Assembly (NCBI GenBank): GCA_004208945.1
Contig: SGPE01000021.1
Coordinates: forward strand, 124,001-188,000
Source: Pseudoalteromonas sp. CO133X
GTDB taxonomy: Bacteria; Pseudomonadota; Gammaproteobacteria; Enterobacterales; Alteromonadaceae
Length of the DNA: 64,000 bases
Direction of reading: 5' to 3'
Shown one piece after another: positions 1-6,567 of the stretch. The notes under the pieces are model-generated. The model did no database searches, had not been told where the DNA came from, and saw only the letters and a program-made list of their open reading frames with translations. The position numbers and the translations under genes are program-made. The first letter of the stretch is position 1. The number at the start of each line of letters is the position of its first letter.

Positions 1-451
1 GTGTATTGGTGGCGTGGGTTATGTGCAGGACAATGTCACTAGTCGTCTTTATAAAGAAGCACCGGTTAACTCTATTTGGGAAGGTTCAGGTAATGTACAG
101 TGCTTAGACTTATTACGCGTTTTTAAGCGTGAACCTGAGTCGTTAAAAGCACTTATAAATGAACTTGAGAAAGCGCGAACACTTAACGAAGAGTTTGCGA
201 TTAAACTTGATGAATTAAAGCTTATGCTCAATGAAGCTAAACATCTGGAAATGCATGCTCGGCGTATAATGGAGCACCTAGCACAGCTTTGGCAAGCCGC
301 AACCTTGCTACAGTTTGGCGAGCCAATTATCGCTGATGCGTTTGTTAAAAGCCGCTTAAAAGGAACAGGGTTTTCGCAGTATGGTTGCTTGAGCCATGAG
401 ATTGATTGTGAGGCTATCGTCCTGCGAATGATGCCAAAACATCAAAGTTAA
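1..451 (+). CDS. AidB-like acyl-CoA dehydrogenase, C-terminal part
   Basis: This is the 3' end of a gene cut by the left window edge; the frame is open from base 2 (CIGGVGYVQDN...). The visible ~150 residues hold the family hallmark RLYKEAPVNSIWEGSGNVQC, which matches the AidB/isovaleryl-CoA dehydrogenase-like branch (E. coli AidB has RLYREMPVNSIWEGSGNI). A helical C-terminal domain follows, as in AidB. Members are cytoplasmic FAD flavoproteins; AidB itself belongs to the adaptive response to alkylation, while relatives may dehydrogenate acyl-CoA. FAD-binding and catalytic parts lie outside the window, so substrate cannot be judged. A GTG at 14 is internal and not a real start. No clear terminator follows before the tRNA promoter. 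Confidence 0.85.
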   Translation, partial: CIGGVGYVQDNVTSRLYKEAPVNSIWEGSGNVQCLDLLRVFKREPESLKALINELEKARTLNEEFAIKLDELKLMLNEAKHLEMHARRIMEHLAQLWQAATLLQFGEPIIADAFVKSRLKGTGFSQYGCLSHEIDCEAIVLRMMPKHQS

Positions 452-500
452 TAATTTGTATATTAATTGTTCGGTTGAAAGGGCGAGATGAATAAAACGC

Positions 501-528
501 TTGCTGCCATACCCATTCTTTGTATAAT
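501..528 (+). promoter_or_regulatory. Promoter of tRNA-Leu
   Basis: TTGCTG at 501-506 and a perfect TATAAT at 523-528 are separated by 16 bp, a good sigma-70 match. Predicted start is near 535, about 85 nt ahead of the tRNA. It explains why the 488-571 stretch is open in one frame without being a convincing gene. Confidence 0.6.
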
Positions 529-620
529 GCTTGGCATAGAGACAAAGGCAGTAAATAAGTTTTTGCTCTAAAGTGGTTTTTCTTTATCTTCTCGTGTTTA
601 GAAGGTGAAAGAAAAATGAA

Positions 621-705
621 GCCAGTATGATGGAATTGGTAGACATGACGGATTCAAAATCCGTTGCCTTCGGGCGTGGCGGTTCAAGTCCGCCTACTGG
701 TACCA
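621..705 (+). tRNA. tRNA-Leu(CAA)
   Basis: An 85-nt class II tRNA with encoded CCA. The acceptor stem GCCAGTA pairs with TACTGGT (G1-U72, as in some E. coli leucine tRNAs). The anticodon stem-loop is ACGGA-TTCAAAA-TCCGT, giving anticodon CAA, which reads UUG. A long variable arm (TGCCTTCGGGCG) and a T arm GGTTCAAGTCC follow. It is the attachment context of the 5.7-kb island to its right: copies of its 3' end recur at 801-827, 6402-6421 and 6511-6537. Confidence 0.95.
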
Positions 706-710
706 CTTTT

Positions 711-738
711 GAACCCTAGCCAATTGGTTAGGGTTTTT
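711..738 (+). terminator. Rho-independent terminator of tRNA-Leu
   Basis: AACCCTA-g-CCAATTGG-t-TAGGGTT stem followed by a seven-T run. The same terminator is repeated at 6538-6567, beyond the island. Confidence 0.75.
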
Positions 739-740
739 TT

Positions 741-827
741 ATGCCTGAAAAAGTAGTGTGCGGACTTAAGCGCCACGCGAGGCGAGGCACTAAAGCAAGT
801 AAAAGTCCGCCTACTGGTACCACTTTT
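741..827 (+). repeat. tRNA-3'-derived hairpin repeat, left copy
   Basis: An ~87-bp unit nearly identical to 6452-6537. Its right end copies the tRNA-Leu T arm, acceptor and CCA region. Its left half is the complement of the right half in three nested blocks: AAGTAGT with ACCACTT (imperfect), GCGGACTT with AAGTCCGC, and GCCACGC with a degenerate GCGAGGC. The unit can therefore fold into one long hairpin. Confidence 0.75.
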
Positions 828-833
828 ATGACC
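808..833 (+). repeat. Candidate attachment repeat, left (26 bp)
   Basis: A 26-bp perfect direct repeat of 6402-6427. It contains the tRNA acceptor end CTACTGGTACCA followed by CTTTTATGACC. The identity stops right after ATGACC on both sides, as expected for a recombination core. No integrase gene is visible between the two copies. Confidence 0.6.
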
Positions 834-907
834 GTCGATTTTAAAGGGGGTTTTCTTTTCTGTAATGTGGTTTTTCTTAGTCTCATCCATCTTTATAAAA
901 CTTACTC

Positions 908-925
908 AAACTGTAACGATTTTTG
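908..925. repeat. Short repeat near left island end
   Basis: AAACTGTAACGATTTTTG recurs with small changes (A to G plus one extra T) at 6251-6269 in the same orientation. At this left copy the repeat is also half of an inverted repeat (AAACTGTAAC / GTCACAGTTT, 908-934). It may mark the ends of the inserted core. Confidence 0.35.
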
Positions 926-963
926 TCACAGTTTGTTTCTGCTTTTTACGTGTCACAATGGCC

Positions 964-1362
964 ATGAGTTGTTTTTGCTAAAGCTCACTTCTATTAGCTT
1001 GGATTCTTGTAAGTGATATTTCAGAGCCCCTCACAGAGCCTGTTTCGCTAATTGATATTAATAACAACTTGGCTTTGTCAGAGTCAATATCGAGTACAGA
1101 TGAATGCCATGTAAACCACACAGGCCATAGTTTCATGTTATTGGATGAAGGTGGGATCATAACGTTTGATGACGACCACGGTGCGTCAGACTGGGGATTT
1201 GATGATGCAGGTATCAGTGATAATACAGATTTTTAGGTAGTGAAGGAAGGGGGGTGGTGGATACCATTTTAGGCAGGTGTAGCAACAATCATCTTATTCG
1301 CTGCGGTTTATTATCTGATCAAAGAAATTTTGAAAAGAAAATACACTTCGAATAAGAAATAG
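964..1362 (+). pseudogene. Decayed small membrane protein gene (three in-frame stops)
   Basis: One reading frame from ATG 964 to TAG 1360 looks coding throughout but is broken by TAA at 979, TAG at 1234 and TAG at 1270, with no frame change. The first part after codon 6 is a hydrophobic stretch (SSLLLAWILV), then an acidic region of about 70 residues (LLDEGGIITFDDDHG), then after the second and third stops GGWWIPF and a clear membrane helix AGVATIILFAAVYYLI with a basic tail. All three stops would be Gln codons (CAA, CAG, CAG) after a single C-to-T change. No family recognised. It is most simply a dead gene inside the tRNA-linked island; a chance open frame remains possible. Confidence 0.45.
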
Positions 1363-1887
1363 TTTGTACTAGATCTGACTGTTACCTATTTTTCAATCGG
1401 TGACTGTTAGTTTAGATTTGAGCAAAATTCTTCTCAGCAAATAAAAAAAGTTGGTAATCAAATTCTCGTTAGTTAGTGTCCTTACCAAAGCCCATATCAG
1501 TGGGCTTTTTTGTGTTCAAATCTGGTTACTGTTCCAATAAGGTCTGTTTTATATGTATTTACGACTTCGCCCAGTTTCTATCTTAAGTGCTCAATTCTAA
1601 AATAGGGATAACGTAAATTCTTTAAAGATATTTTATGAGAGGTAGCTGGGCATTAAAAGATTAAATTTACTTCTACATATTTGACTAAAAGTTTAATTTT
1701 TACAATAACATTATTAAGCGCCGTTTTTGCAATATAACAAGTTGAACACCTAGTTGTTTTAATAGTTTATTTACAAATGTAATTTTTGGTGGGATCATCA
1801 TGATATGTAATACGCACTATTTTGATGTGTTATAAATCATCACAATGGTTTCAATAAGTTTCTATTTTTAAAGGAGTAAGCATATTA
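1363..1887. other. Non-coding, AT-rich stretch in island
   Basis: No convincing gene here. It holds one terminator (1487-1511) and then about 370 bp of very AT-rich DNA that must contain the promoter of the gene starting at 1888. A possible -10 (TATAAA) lies in the segment at about 1830-1836, without a clear -35. Confidence 0.5.
1487..1511 (+). terminator. Rho-independent terminator
   Basis: AAAGCCCA-tatcag-TGGGCTTTTTT. It ends the region of the decayed gene at 964-1362. Confidence 0.65.
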
Positions 1888-3057
1888 ATGGAAGAGTATT
1901 ATCCAATTTGGTTATCTATTATTCTGGGAATTCCATTGGGTTGTGGGATAAGTTTCGCTGTTTGCAGTTTAAAAGGTAAGGCAAAGCAAGCGTTTTTATT
2001 AGGGAGTGGGGGCTCAATTACAGGGGTACTTATTGTACAAGCAACTACGATGACTGAAGTGGAGGTTTCTTTAAGCTTCTTATCTCTTTCATTAACGGCA
2101 TTAGTTACCGCAAGTTTATTGATATATTTTTATGTGTCTGACTTGAAAAAAAAGTGCCCAACCCTTCCTTTTAATATTTCATATCTTATTTCCTCAGACA
2201 GTAGATTAACGGAGATATATGAACAATACATCGAATCTGAGACACAAGGTATAGCTCGTAAAGATGAACTAGATATAAAAAGTAAAGAACTTAAAGAAAA
2301 AGAAGATGCTCTAAACCTTAAATCAAAAGAATTAGAAAAACAGCGAAAAGCTCAGGAAGAAATGGAGGAGAATATTAAGGAAAGAGTAAAAAATGGATAC
2401 ACACTTAGCCTACCTGACTCAAAAAATATTCCTTTGAGTGAATCTATGGTTCGCTCATTACCTCGATATTTTGAGCATATTCTTAGATTTTTAGATGAAG
2501 TAGGCTTACAATTTGAGCAACTTAATGCAAGATTTCCTTCTACGGATGACTTTCCAAAGGAAATTTTAATAAAATCTAGTCTTGAGGTTATAGCCCGTAG
2601 TATTCGAAGTCATCTGATTCAAGATTCATCGGCCAGAGTAACATTCAGGATTTTAGATGGTAATCACTTTAAAGCTTTTGCTGTCGATTCTAGAGGTGGC
2701 GCTGCTAAAAGTGTTTCTGACATTCCTAATGATAGTACAAACATGATCAAAGCTTCGGCAGGAGTCAAAAGAGGGTTGGTTAAAAGCATAAATCCTGAAT
2801 ATGACTATAATTCAAATGGGATTGGTTCTAAATGGGATGATTACCTGACTAGTACATTTGAACAATATGTCCTTGACGAACATCCACTTATTTCTATGAA
2901 TATATCTATTCAAGGATCAAGCTCGGAATTATCAAACTTTTTAAAATTCATGTCGTATATAAAGTTTGAAATTTTAATTGAAGATTTGTTAGATATGGTT
3001 GATGACAACTATTCGTTGAAAAGTTTTTTATTATCTCTACAGAAGGAAGCCGCATAA
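1888..3057 (+). CDS. Membrane-anchored coiled-coil protein with GAF-like C-terminal domain
   Basis: 389 residues; ATG 1888 follows AAAGGAG with good spacing. Three hydrophobic segments near residues 7-28, 35-55 and 58-84 anchor the protein in the inner membrane. A charged coiled coil runs about 125-165 (KELKEKEDALNLKSKELEKQ). The cytoplasmic domain (about 185-385) has a sensor-like alpha/beta pattern with ARVTFRILDG, DSRGGAAKSVSDIP and HPLISMNISI, which reminds me of GAF-type ligand domains, though I cannot name the family. The stop overlaps the ATG of the next gene by one base, so the pair is translationally coupled. It sits beside an OLD nuclease and a type III toxin-antitoxin locus, so a defence or stress-sensing role is plausible but inferred. 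Confidence 0.7.
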   Translation: MEEYYPIWLSIILGIPLGCGISFAVCSLKGKAKQAFLLGSGGSITGVLIVQATTMTEVEVSLSFLSLSLTALVTASLLIYFYVSDLKKKCPTLPFNISYLISSDSRLTEIYEQYIESETQGIARKDELDIKSKELKEKEDALNLKSKELEKQRKAQEEMEENIKERVKNGYTLSLPDSKNIPLSESMVRSLPRYFEHILRFLDEVGLQFEQLNARFPSTDDFPKEILIKSSLEVIARSIRSHLIQDSSARVTFRILDGNHFKAFAVDSRGGAAKSVSDIPNDSTNMIKASAGVKRGLVKSINPEYDYNSNGIGSKWDDYLTSTFEQYVLDEHPLISMNISIQGSSSELSNFLKFMSYIKFEILIEDLLDMVDDNYSLKSFLLSLQKEAA

Positions 3058-3278
3058 TGTCAAAAGTTTCTTTGGGTTCAGCATTAACAGCACCTAGCTT
3101 TTATGATTACATCGGAGACAAGGAAAAAGCTAAAAAAGCTGAAATATTAGTTGAGGAACATCTTGCAAACCACAGTAGTTCTGATGGGGATGAATATCTG
3201 TTTATTGAGGTAAGCCGAGCGGATAAAGCACTCTTAGAGGCGTATAAGAAATATAACAAGCAAATTAATAAAGGCTAA
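3057..3278 (+). CDS. Small hypothetical protein coupled to the membrane sensor-like gene
   Basis: 73 residues, ATG overlapping the upstream stop (TAATG). The sequence is soluble, charged and mostly helical in appearance (DKEKAKKAEILVEEHLANH; ADKALLEAYKKYNKQINKG), without signal peptide or membrane helix. No family recognised. Tight coupling to the 389-residue membrane protein suggests a partner, regulator or antitoxin-like subunit. No terminator was found in the ~180 bp before the OLD-type gene, so a three-gene transcript is possible. Confidence 0.65.
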   Translation: MSKVSLGSALTAPSFYDYIGDKEKAKKAEILVEEHLANHSSSDGDEYLFIEVSRADKALLEAYKKYNKQINKG

Positions 3279-3456
3279 ATATAGTTTGCTCTTGCCCCAC
3301 CGTTGCTTATTTTAACTAACAGTTTTTAGAGTGTTATTTGAGCATTATCAGTATTTACTACTAATATTTTAATTGGAAAGTGGGTAATAGCATGAGATAA
3401 AAATGCGCAAGTCTCGCATAATTAGTGTTAAGCCTTCAATCAAGGTTCAGGGAACG

Positions 3457-5069
3457 ATGAAAATATCAAAAGTAACCATCAAAAACTTTAGATCGAAAAT
3501 GCAGTTTTTGACTTCAAAGATTTTAATGTTTTTGTAGGTCAAAATAATGCTGGCAAAACAAACCTTTTTGAAGCAATAGGATGGTTCTTTAAAGGATTAC
3601 CAAAAGGAAAATCAATAAGAGATTTATACCCAAATAGAAATACCTCTAAAGAGATTTCAGTGGAAATTGAATTCGAAGGTGCTCTGCATGGCGCTGAGAA
3701 TATGCGTAATGAAGCTAATAAAACGAAAATGTTAAACGTTCTAGATGGTAACGATACACTTACAGTAAAGAGAACAAGCACTGAACCTACCAAAAGGAAA
3801 TTAACCATTGGTGGGTTGGAGTTAGCTAGAAACCCAGCAGGTTTTGATAAAGCATTCAACGATTTCTTACCTAAATTTGAGTATATTCATACAAAGCAAT
3901 ATTTTGATGAGGTTGCAAAATATTCATCTAAAACACCTGTTGGAATAATGCTCTCTTCAGTGTTAGAAGAAATCCTTCAAGATGATCCTCAGTATAGTGC
4001 TTTTAGAACTAAATTTGATGAGTTGTTTGATGATGAAAATTCGGCGGTAAAAGTTGAATTTGATAAGCTTGGTGATAGCGTCAAGACACACTTGGAGAAA
4101 CAGTTTGCAGAGTGTACAAAGGTCTGTTTCGAGGTCACTAGTCCTGAGTTTGACGATTTATTGAAAAATTTCCAAACAAAGGTGGATGATGGTGTAGAAA
4201 CTTATGCTTCGGAGAAAGGTGATGGTATGCAGAGAGCGTTAATGCTCGCAATAATCCAAGCTTATGCGGAGTATAGAAAAAACCGTGATGATGCAGGTAA
4301 ATCATTTCTTTTCTTCATAGATGAGGCCGAACTACATTTGCATCCAACCGCACAAAGAAAGCTGAAGAATGTTTTATTGGAACTTTGCGAAGATCTCGAT
4401 CAAGTATTTATAAACACACATTCTTCTGTATTTGTAGCAGATGAACATGCCGCACAAAAAATTTTTAAAGTCGAAAAAGAGGATAGTCATACCAATTTCA
4501 GGCCTGTGGACACTTTCGATAAACCATATGTGGTTTTTGAATTGTTAGGAGGAAGCCCTTCAGACTTACTATTACCTCGTAACTTCATAATTGTTGAGGG
4601 CCCCAGTGAAGTCGAATTGTTAACTAGAGTTATTCGTCGTTTTTATCCGGATAAGCCGTGTGTTCAAGTAATTTCTGCCGAAGGTGATACTCATCAAGCC
4701 AAACGTTCTATCAATGCAATTAAAAAGGCGTTTAAACCGCTAGAGAGCTCAATTTTCGAAGAAAAAATGGTGGTTTTGTGTGATGCACCCACAAATAAGG
4801 CGCAAGCTGGATTTGATGATTTTATTAAGACTTTCAAAACCTTTAAAGATAGAGGGCAAATAATTGTCTTAGAGCGAGGTTCACTTGAAGAGTGTTATCC
4901 AGACCATGAAGATTGGAAGCGCACAGAAGAACAAGTTTCTGAAATGAGCGGCAAACAAAAGACAAAACTATCAAAACGGGTAGGTGATCATATTACGAAA
5001 GAACAATTTGAGAATGAAATGCCAACATTGTTTAACACTCTCGAAACCGCGTGGGAATTAGCGTATTGA
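3457..5069 (+). pseudogene. OLD-family ATPase/TOPRIM nuclease, frameshifted near its N terminus
   Basis: ATG 3457 begins a typical SMC/OLD start (MKISKVTIKNFRS), but the frame hits TAG at 3535. The expected continuation (ENAVFDFKDFNVFVGQNNAG) is in another frame from about 3495 and stays open to 5069, about 537 residues in all. The shift is a net loss of one base modulo three; a 4-nt loss after AGATC would fit. Walker A GQNNAGKT lies at 3537-3560, an ABC signature-like GDGMQRALML near 4219-4248, Walker B FLFFIDEAEL at 4306-4335, and a His switch (NTHSSVF) follows. A TOPRIM region has VEGPSEVELL near 4588-4620 and VLCDAP later. No GajB-like helicase is adjacent, so it resembles class 1 stand-alone OLD nucleases. 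Translation restart at GTG 3660 would lack the Walker A loop. Confidence 0.8.
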
Positions 5070-5148
5070 AAATTAACAAGTCGTTCCAGGTGATGCCTAT
5101 AGCGCAATTAGAACAAACGTTAGCCTTAATTTGAAGATGTAATTTGCT

Positions 5149-5177
5149 TTGACATTTATTTCTAGTCGCTCCATAAT
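5149..5177 (+). promoter_or_regulatory. Promoter of antitoxin RNA
   Basis: A perfect -35 TTGACA at 5149-5154, a 17-bp spacer and CATAAT (5172-5177). Predicted start is near 5184, just ahead of the first 43-nt repeat. This is the strongest promoter match in the island, as expected for an RNA antitoxin that must be abundant. Confidence 0.75.
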
Positions 5178-5195
5178 TAGAATGTAGTCAGTGGC

Positions 5196-5238
5196 GGTAG
5201 GAGCACCCCACGTAAAAAACTGAAGCGTCCAAACAGAA
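5196..5238 (+). repeat. Antitoxin repeat 1 (43 nt)
   Basis: Begins GGTAGGAGCACCCCACG and ends GTCCAAACAGAA. It matches repeat 2 at 42 of 43 positions. Confidence 0.85.
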
Positions 5239-5247
5239 TGTTGTGGA

Positions 5248-5290
5248 GGTAGGAGCACCCCACGTAAAAAACTGAAGCATCCAAACAGAA
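5248..5290 (+). repeat. Antitoxin repeat 2 (43 nt)
   Basis: Same as repeat 1 except G to A in the block that reads GCATCC here. The bases before it (AGAATGTTGTGGA) partly resemble those before repeat 1 (AGAATGTAGTCAGTGGC), hinting at a decayed third unit upstream. Confidence 0.85.
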
Positions 5291-5302
5291 TTGACTACCG
5301 AA

Positions 5303-5326
5303 AGCCTCCGAAAGGAGGTTTTTTCG
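5303..5326 (+). terminator. Terminator between antitoxin RNA and toxin gene
   Basis: GCCTCC-GAAA-GGAGGTTTTTT, a GNRA-capped hairpin with T run. In type III loci such a terminator sets the ratio of repeat RNA to toxin mRNA by partial read-through. Confidence 0.8.
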
Positions 5327-5343
5327 TTTAGGGAAGTATATTT

Positions 5344-5814
5344 GTGCAATTAAAAAAATTAGACAGCTCTTTTTATACTGAAAACTCACATTTAAAAGAA
5401 GCATTAGATAACCATAATGGGAATTGGGCTCAAGGCAAGATCCGAGGCTATGGAATCGTACTTATTACAATAAACAGCTTATCTTTTGCAATCCCGCTTA
5501 GGTCAAACATAAAGCATAAGTCCTCTTATATCACCGTAAAATCTAACCAAGCCAATATTGAAGGTAAAGGATTGGATTTCACTAAAGCTCTTGTAATAGC
5601 TGATCAAAAGTATATATCAAACTTACCTTTCAAAATATCATCCTCAGAACATCAAAAACTGGCGAATAAAGAGTATTACATTACCAAAAAATTTGAGAAA
5701 TATGTCGAAAAATATATTAATGCAGTTAGCAAGCCTGATGAAAATATTTTAGGCAGTGTGGACTACCGTTTTTCTACTCTTTGTAACTATCATGCCGAGT
5801 TAGGTTTACTGTAA
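5344..5814 (+). CDS. Type III toxin-antitoxin toxin, ToxN/AbiQ superfamily (CptN/TenpN-like)
   Basis: 156 residues from GTG 5344, with GGGAAG seven bases upstream. The pattern RGYGIVLITIN, FAIPLRSNIKHK (residues 48-59), GKGLDFTKALVI (74-85) and a helical end with FEKYVEKYI fits small endoribonuclease toxins of type III systems; S54 with the K/H cluster 57-59 occupies the position of the catalytic Ser-Lys region of ToxN. The toxin cuts mRNA at A-rich sites and is held by the upstream repeat RNA. Such systems abort phage infection and stabilise plasmids or islands. The gene depends on read-through of the preceding terminator. Assignment to CptIN or TenpIN is from memory of family patterns. Confidence 0.82.
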   Translation: MQLKKLDSSFYTENSHLKEALDNHNGNWAQGKIRGYGIVLITINSLSFAIPLRSNIKHKSSYITVKSNQANIEGKGLDFTKALVIADQKYISNLPFKISSSEHQKLANKEYYITKKFEKYVEKYINAVSKPDENILGSVDYRFSTLCNYHAELGLL

Positions 5815-5968
5815 AGTCAACAAAGCTTCAACCAAGTACGAAAAACAGCATATTGTGCTCCTTTTCCATTAAGTTTAGCCTGCGATCTTACGCCGCGATT
5901 AGTAAAAATTTGCCAAAGTCTGGCTCTGACACTTAAGAGGAAATAAAAAATATAAATAAGGAAATTCA

Positions 5969-6259
5969 ATGGTTACAAAGGATGAAGAAAAAGAGCTACC
6001 AATCCCCTTTGAGTGGCGACAAACATTATACACCGTTGTAGAGCGCCTCGTTAAAAATAACCATCACTCAATAGGTAAAATTCCATTAGTGTCAAAATTA
6101 CCTGAGGCTACCTCAATCCAAATCAATTCTTACATTGAAGATTACGGTGAAAAGTTGATTAGCTTACCTGAATTCGCATGGGATTCATCTGTTTATGTTT
6201 GGCATAAAGCCCGTGATTGCAAGTGTTTATCTTCAAGTAAATTATATAAAAAACTGTGA
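5969..6259 (+). CDS. Small protein, probably C-terminally truncated (DUF7668-like)
   Basis: 96 residues; ATG 5969 follows AAGGAAA. The conserved look of PFEWRQTLYTVVERLV, QINSYIEDYGEKLISLP and WDSSVYVW matches a family of ~120-residue cytoplasmic proteins that I associate, without certainty, with DUF7668. Family members continue after the SSVxxW motif with a Trp- and Asp-rich stretch; here it is replaced by an unrelated basic tail (CKCLSSSKLYKKL) that ends within the short repeat at 6251-6269. The 3' end was therefore probably lost in the rearrangement that made the island border. Function unknown. Confidence 0.6.
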   Translation: MVTKDEEKELPIPFEWRQTLYTVVERLVKNNHHSIGKIPLVSKLPEATSIQINSYIEDYGEKLISLPEFAWDSSVYVWHKARDCKCLSSSKLYKKL

Positions 6260-6269
6260 CGATTTTTTG
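6251..6269. repeat. Short repeat near right island end
   Basis: AAACTGTGACGATTTTTTG, near copy of 908-925 in the same orientation. It coincides with the stop of the truncated gene at 5969-6259. Confidence 0.35.
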
Positions 6270-6353
6270 CCATTGTGACAATGTTTTGTCAAAGCATTAA
6301 AAATTAAAATCTTAAATATCAATAATTTAAGTTTCACCTATGCTGTTACACAA

Positions 6354-6421
6354 ATTCAAAATCCGTTGCCTTCGGGCGTGACACTAAAGCGAATAAAAGT
6401 TCGCCTACTGGTACCACTTTT
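6354..6421 (+). pseudogene. Chimeric tRNA-Leu remnant
   Basis: 6354-6380 copies the anticodon loop and variable arm of tRNA-Leu (ATTCAAAATCC...CGGGCGTG). 6381-6421 copies the right half of the hairpin repeat, ending with the acceptor and CCA. There is no 5' acceptor or D arm, so it cannot be a functional tRNA. Confidence 0.75.
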
Positions 6422-6427
6422 ATGACC
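6402..6427 (+). repeat. Candidate attachment repeat, right (26 bp)
   Basis: Perfect copy of 808-833 (tRNA acceptor end plus CTTTTATGACC). Together they bracket about 5.6 kb. Confidence 0.6.
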
Positions 6428-6451
6428 TCAGCAGTTTTGCTGGGTTTTTTT
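6427..6451 (+). terminator. Rho-independent terminator after tRNA remnant
   Basis: CAGCA-gttt-TGCTG stem followed by a T7 run. Confidence 0.6.
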
Positions 6452-6537
6452 ATGCCTGAAAAAGTGGTGTGCGGTCTTAAGCGCCACGCGGGCGTGGCAC
6501 TAAAGCAAGTAAAAGTCCGTCTACTGGTACCACTTTT
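6452..6537 (+). repeat. tRNA-3'-derived hairpin repeat, right copy
   Basis: Nearly identical to 741-827. The pairings AAAGTGGT/ACCACTTT and GCCACGC/GCGTGGC are perfect here, so this copy folds better than the left one. It is followed by the tRNA-Leu terminator copy. Confidence 0.75.
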
Positions 6538-6567
6538 GAACCCTAGCCAATTGGTTAGGTTTTTTAT
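6538..6567 (+). terminator. Second copy of tRNA-Leu terminator
   Basis: Repeats 711-738 (ACCCTAGCCAATTGGTTAGG plus T run). With the left copy it shows that the tRNA 3' flank is duplicated around the island. Confidence 0.65.

Larger units (their letters stand above)
5185..5326 (+). ncRNA. Type III antitoxin RNA (tandem repeats plus terminator)
   Basis: Two 43-nt direct repeats (5196-5238 and 5248-5290) differ at one base and have a 52-nt period. Each is preceded by GTGG that can pair with CCAC inside the repeat, and each contains an unpaired A6 run. A terminator follows at 5303-5326 and then the toxin gene. This is the arrangement of ToxIN/CptIN/TenpIN loci: the toxin ribonuclease cuts the repeat RNA into units that fold as pseudoknots and inhibit it. 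The RNA start is inferred from the promoter. Confidence 0.75.

Noticed and set aside
488..571. 27-codon open frame MNKTLAAIPILCIMLGIETK...
   Set aside because: It overlaps the tRNA-Leu promoter (TTGCTG/TATAAT) and has no good RBS or family; the promoter explains the sequence better.
741..1016. 91-codon frame running through the left hairpin repeat
   Set aside because: It reads through tRNA-derived repeat DNA and an AT-rich stretch; composition is not protein-like and no RBS is present.
964..1362. Genuine stop-codon read-through or alternative code for Gln
   Set aside because: All other genes here use TAA and TAG as normal stops, and the gene sits in a decaying island, so loss of function is simpler.
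5196..5290. Possible CRISPR array from two 43-bp direct repeats
   Set aside because: Only two units, a 9-bp gap, no cas genes; the promoter, terminator and toxin arrangement fits a type III antitoxin RNA.
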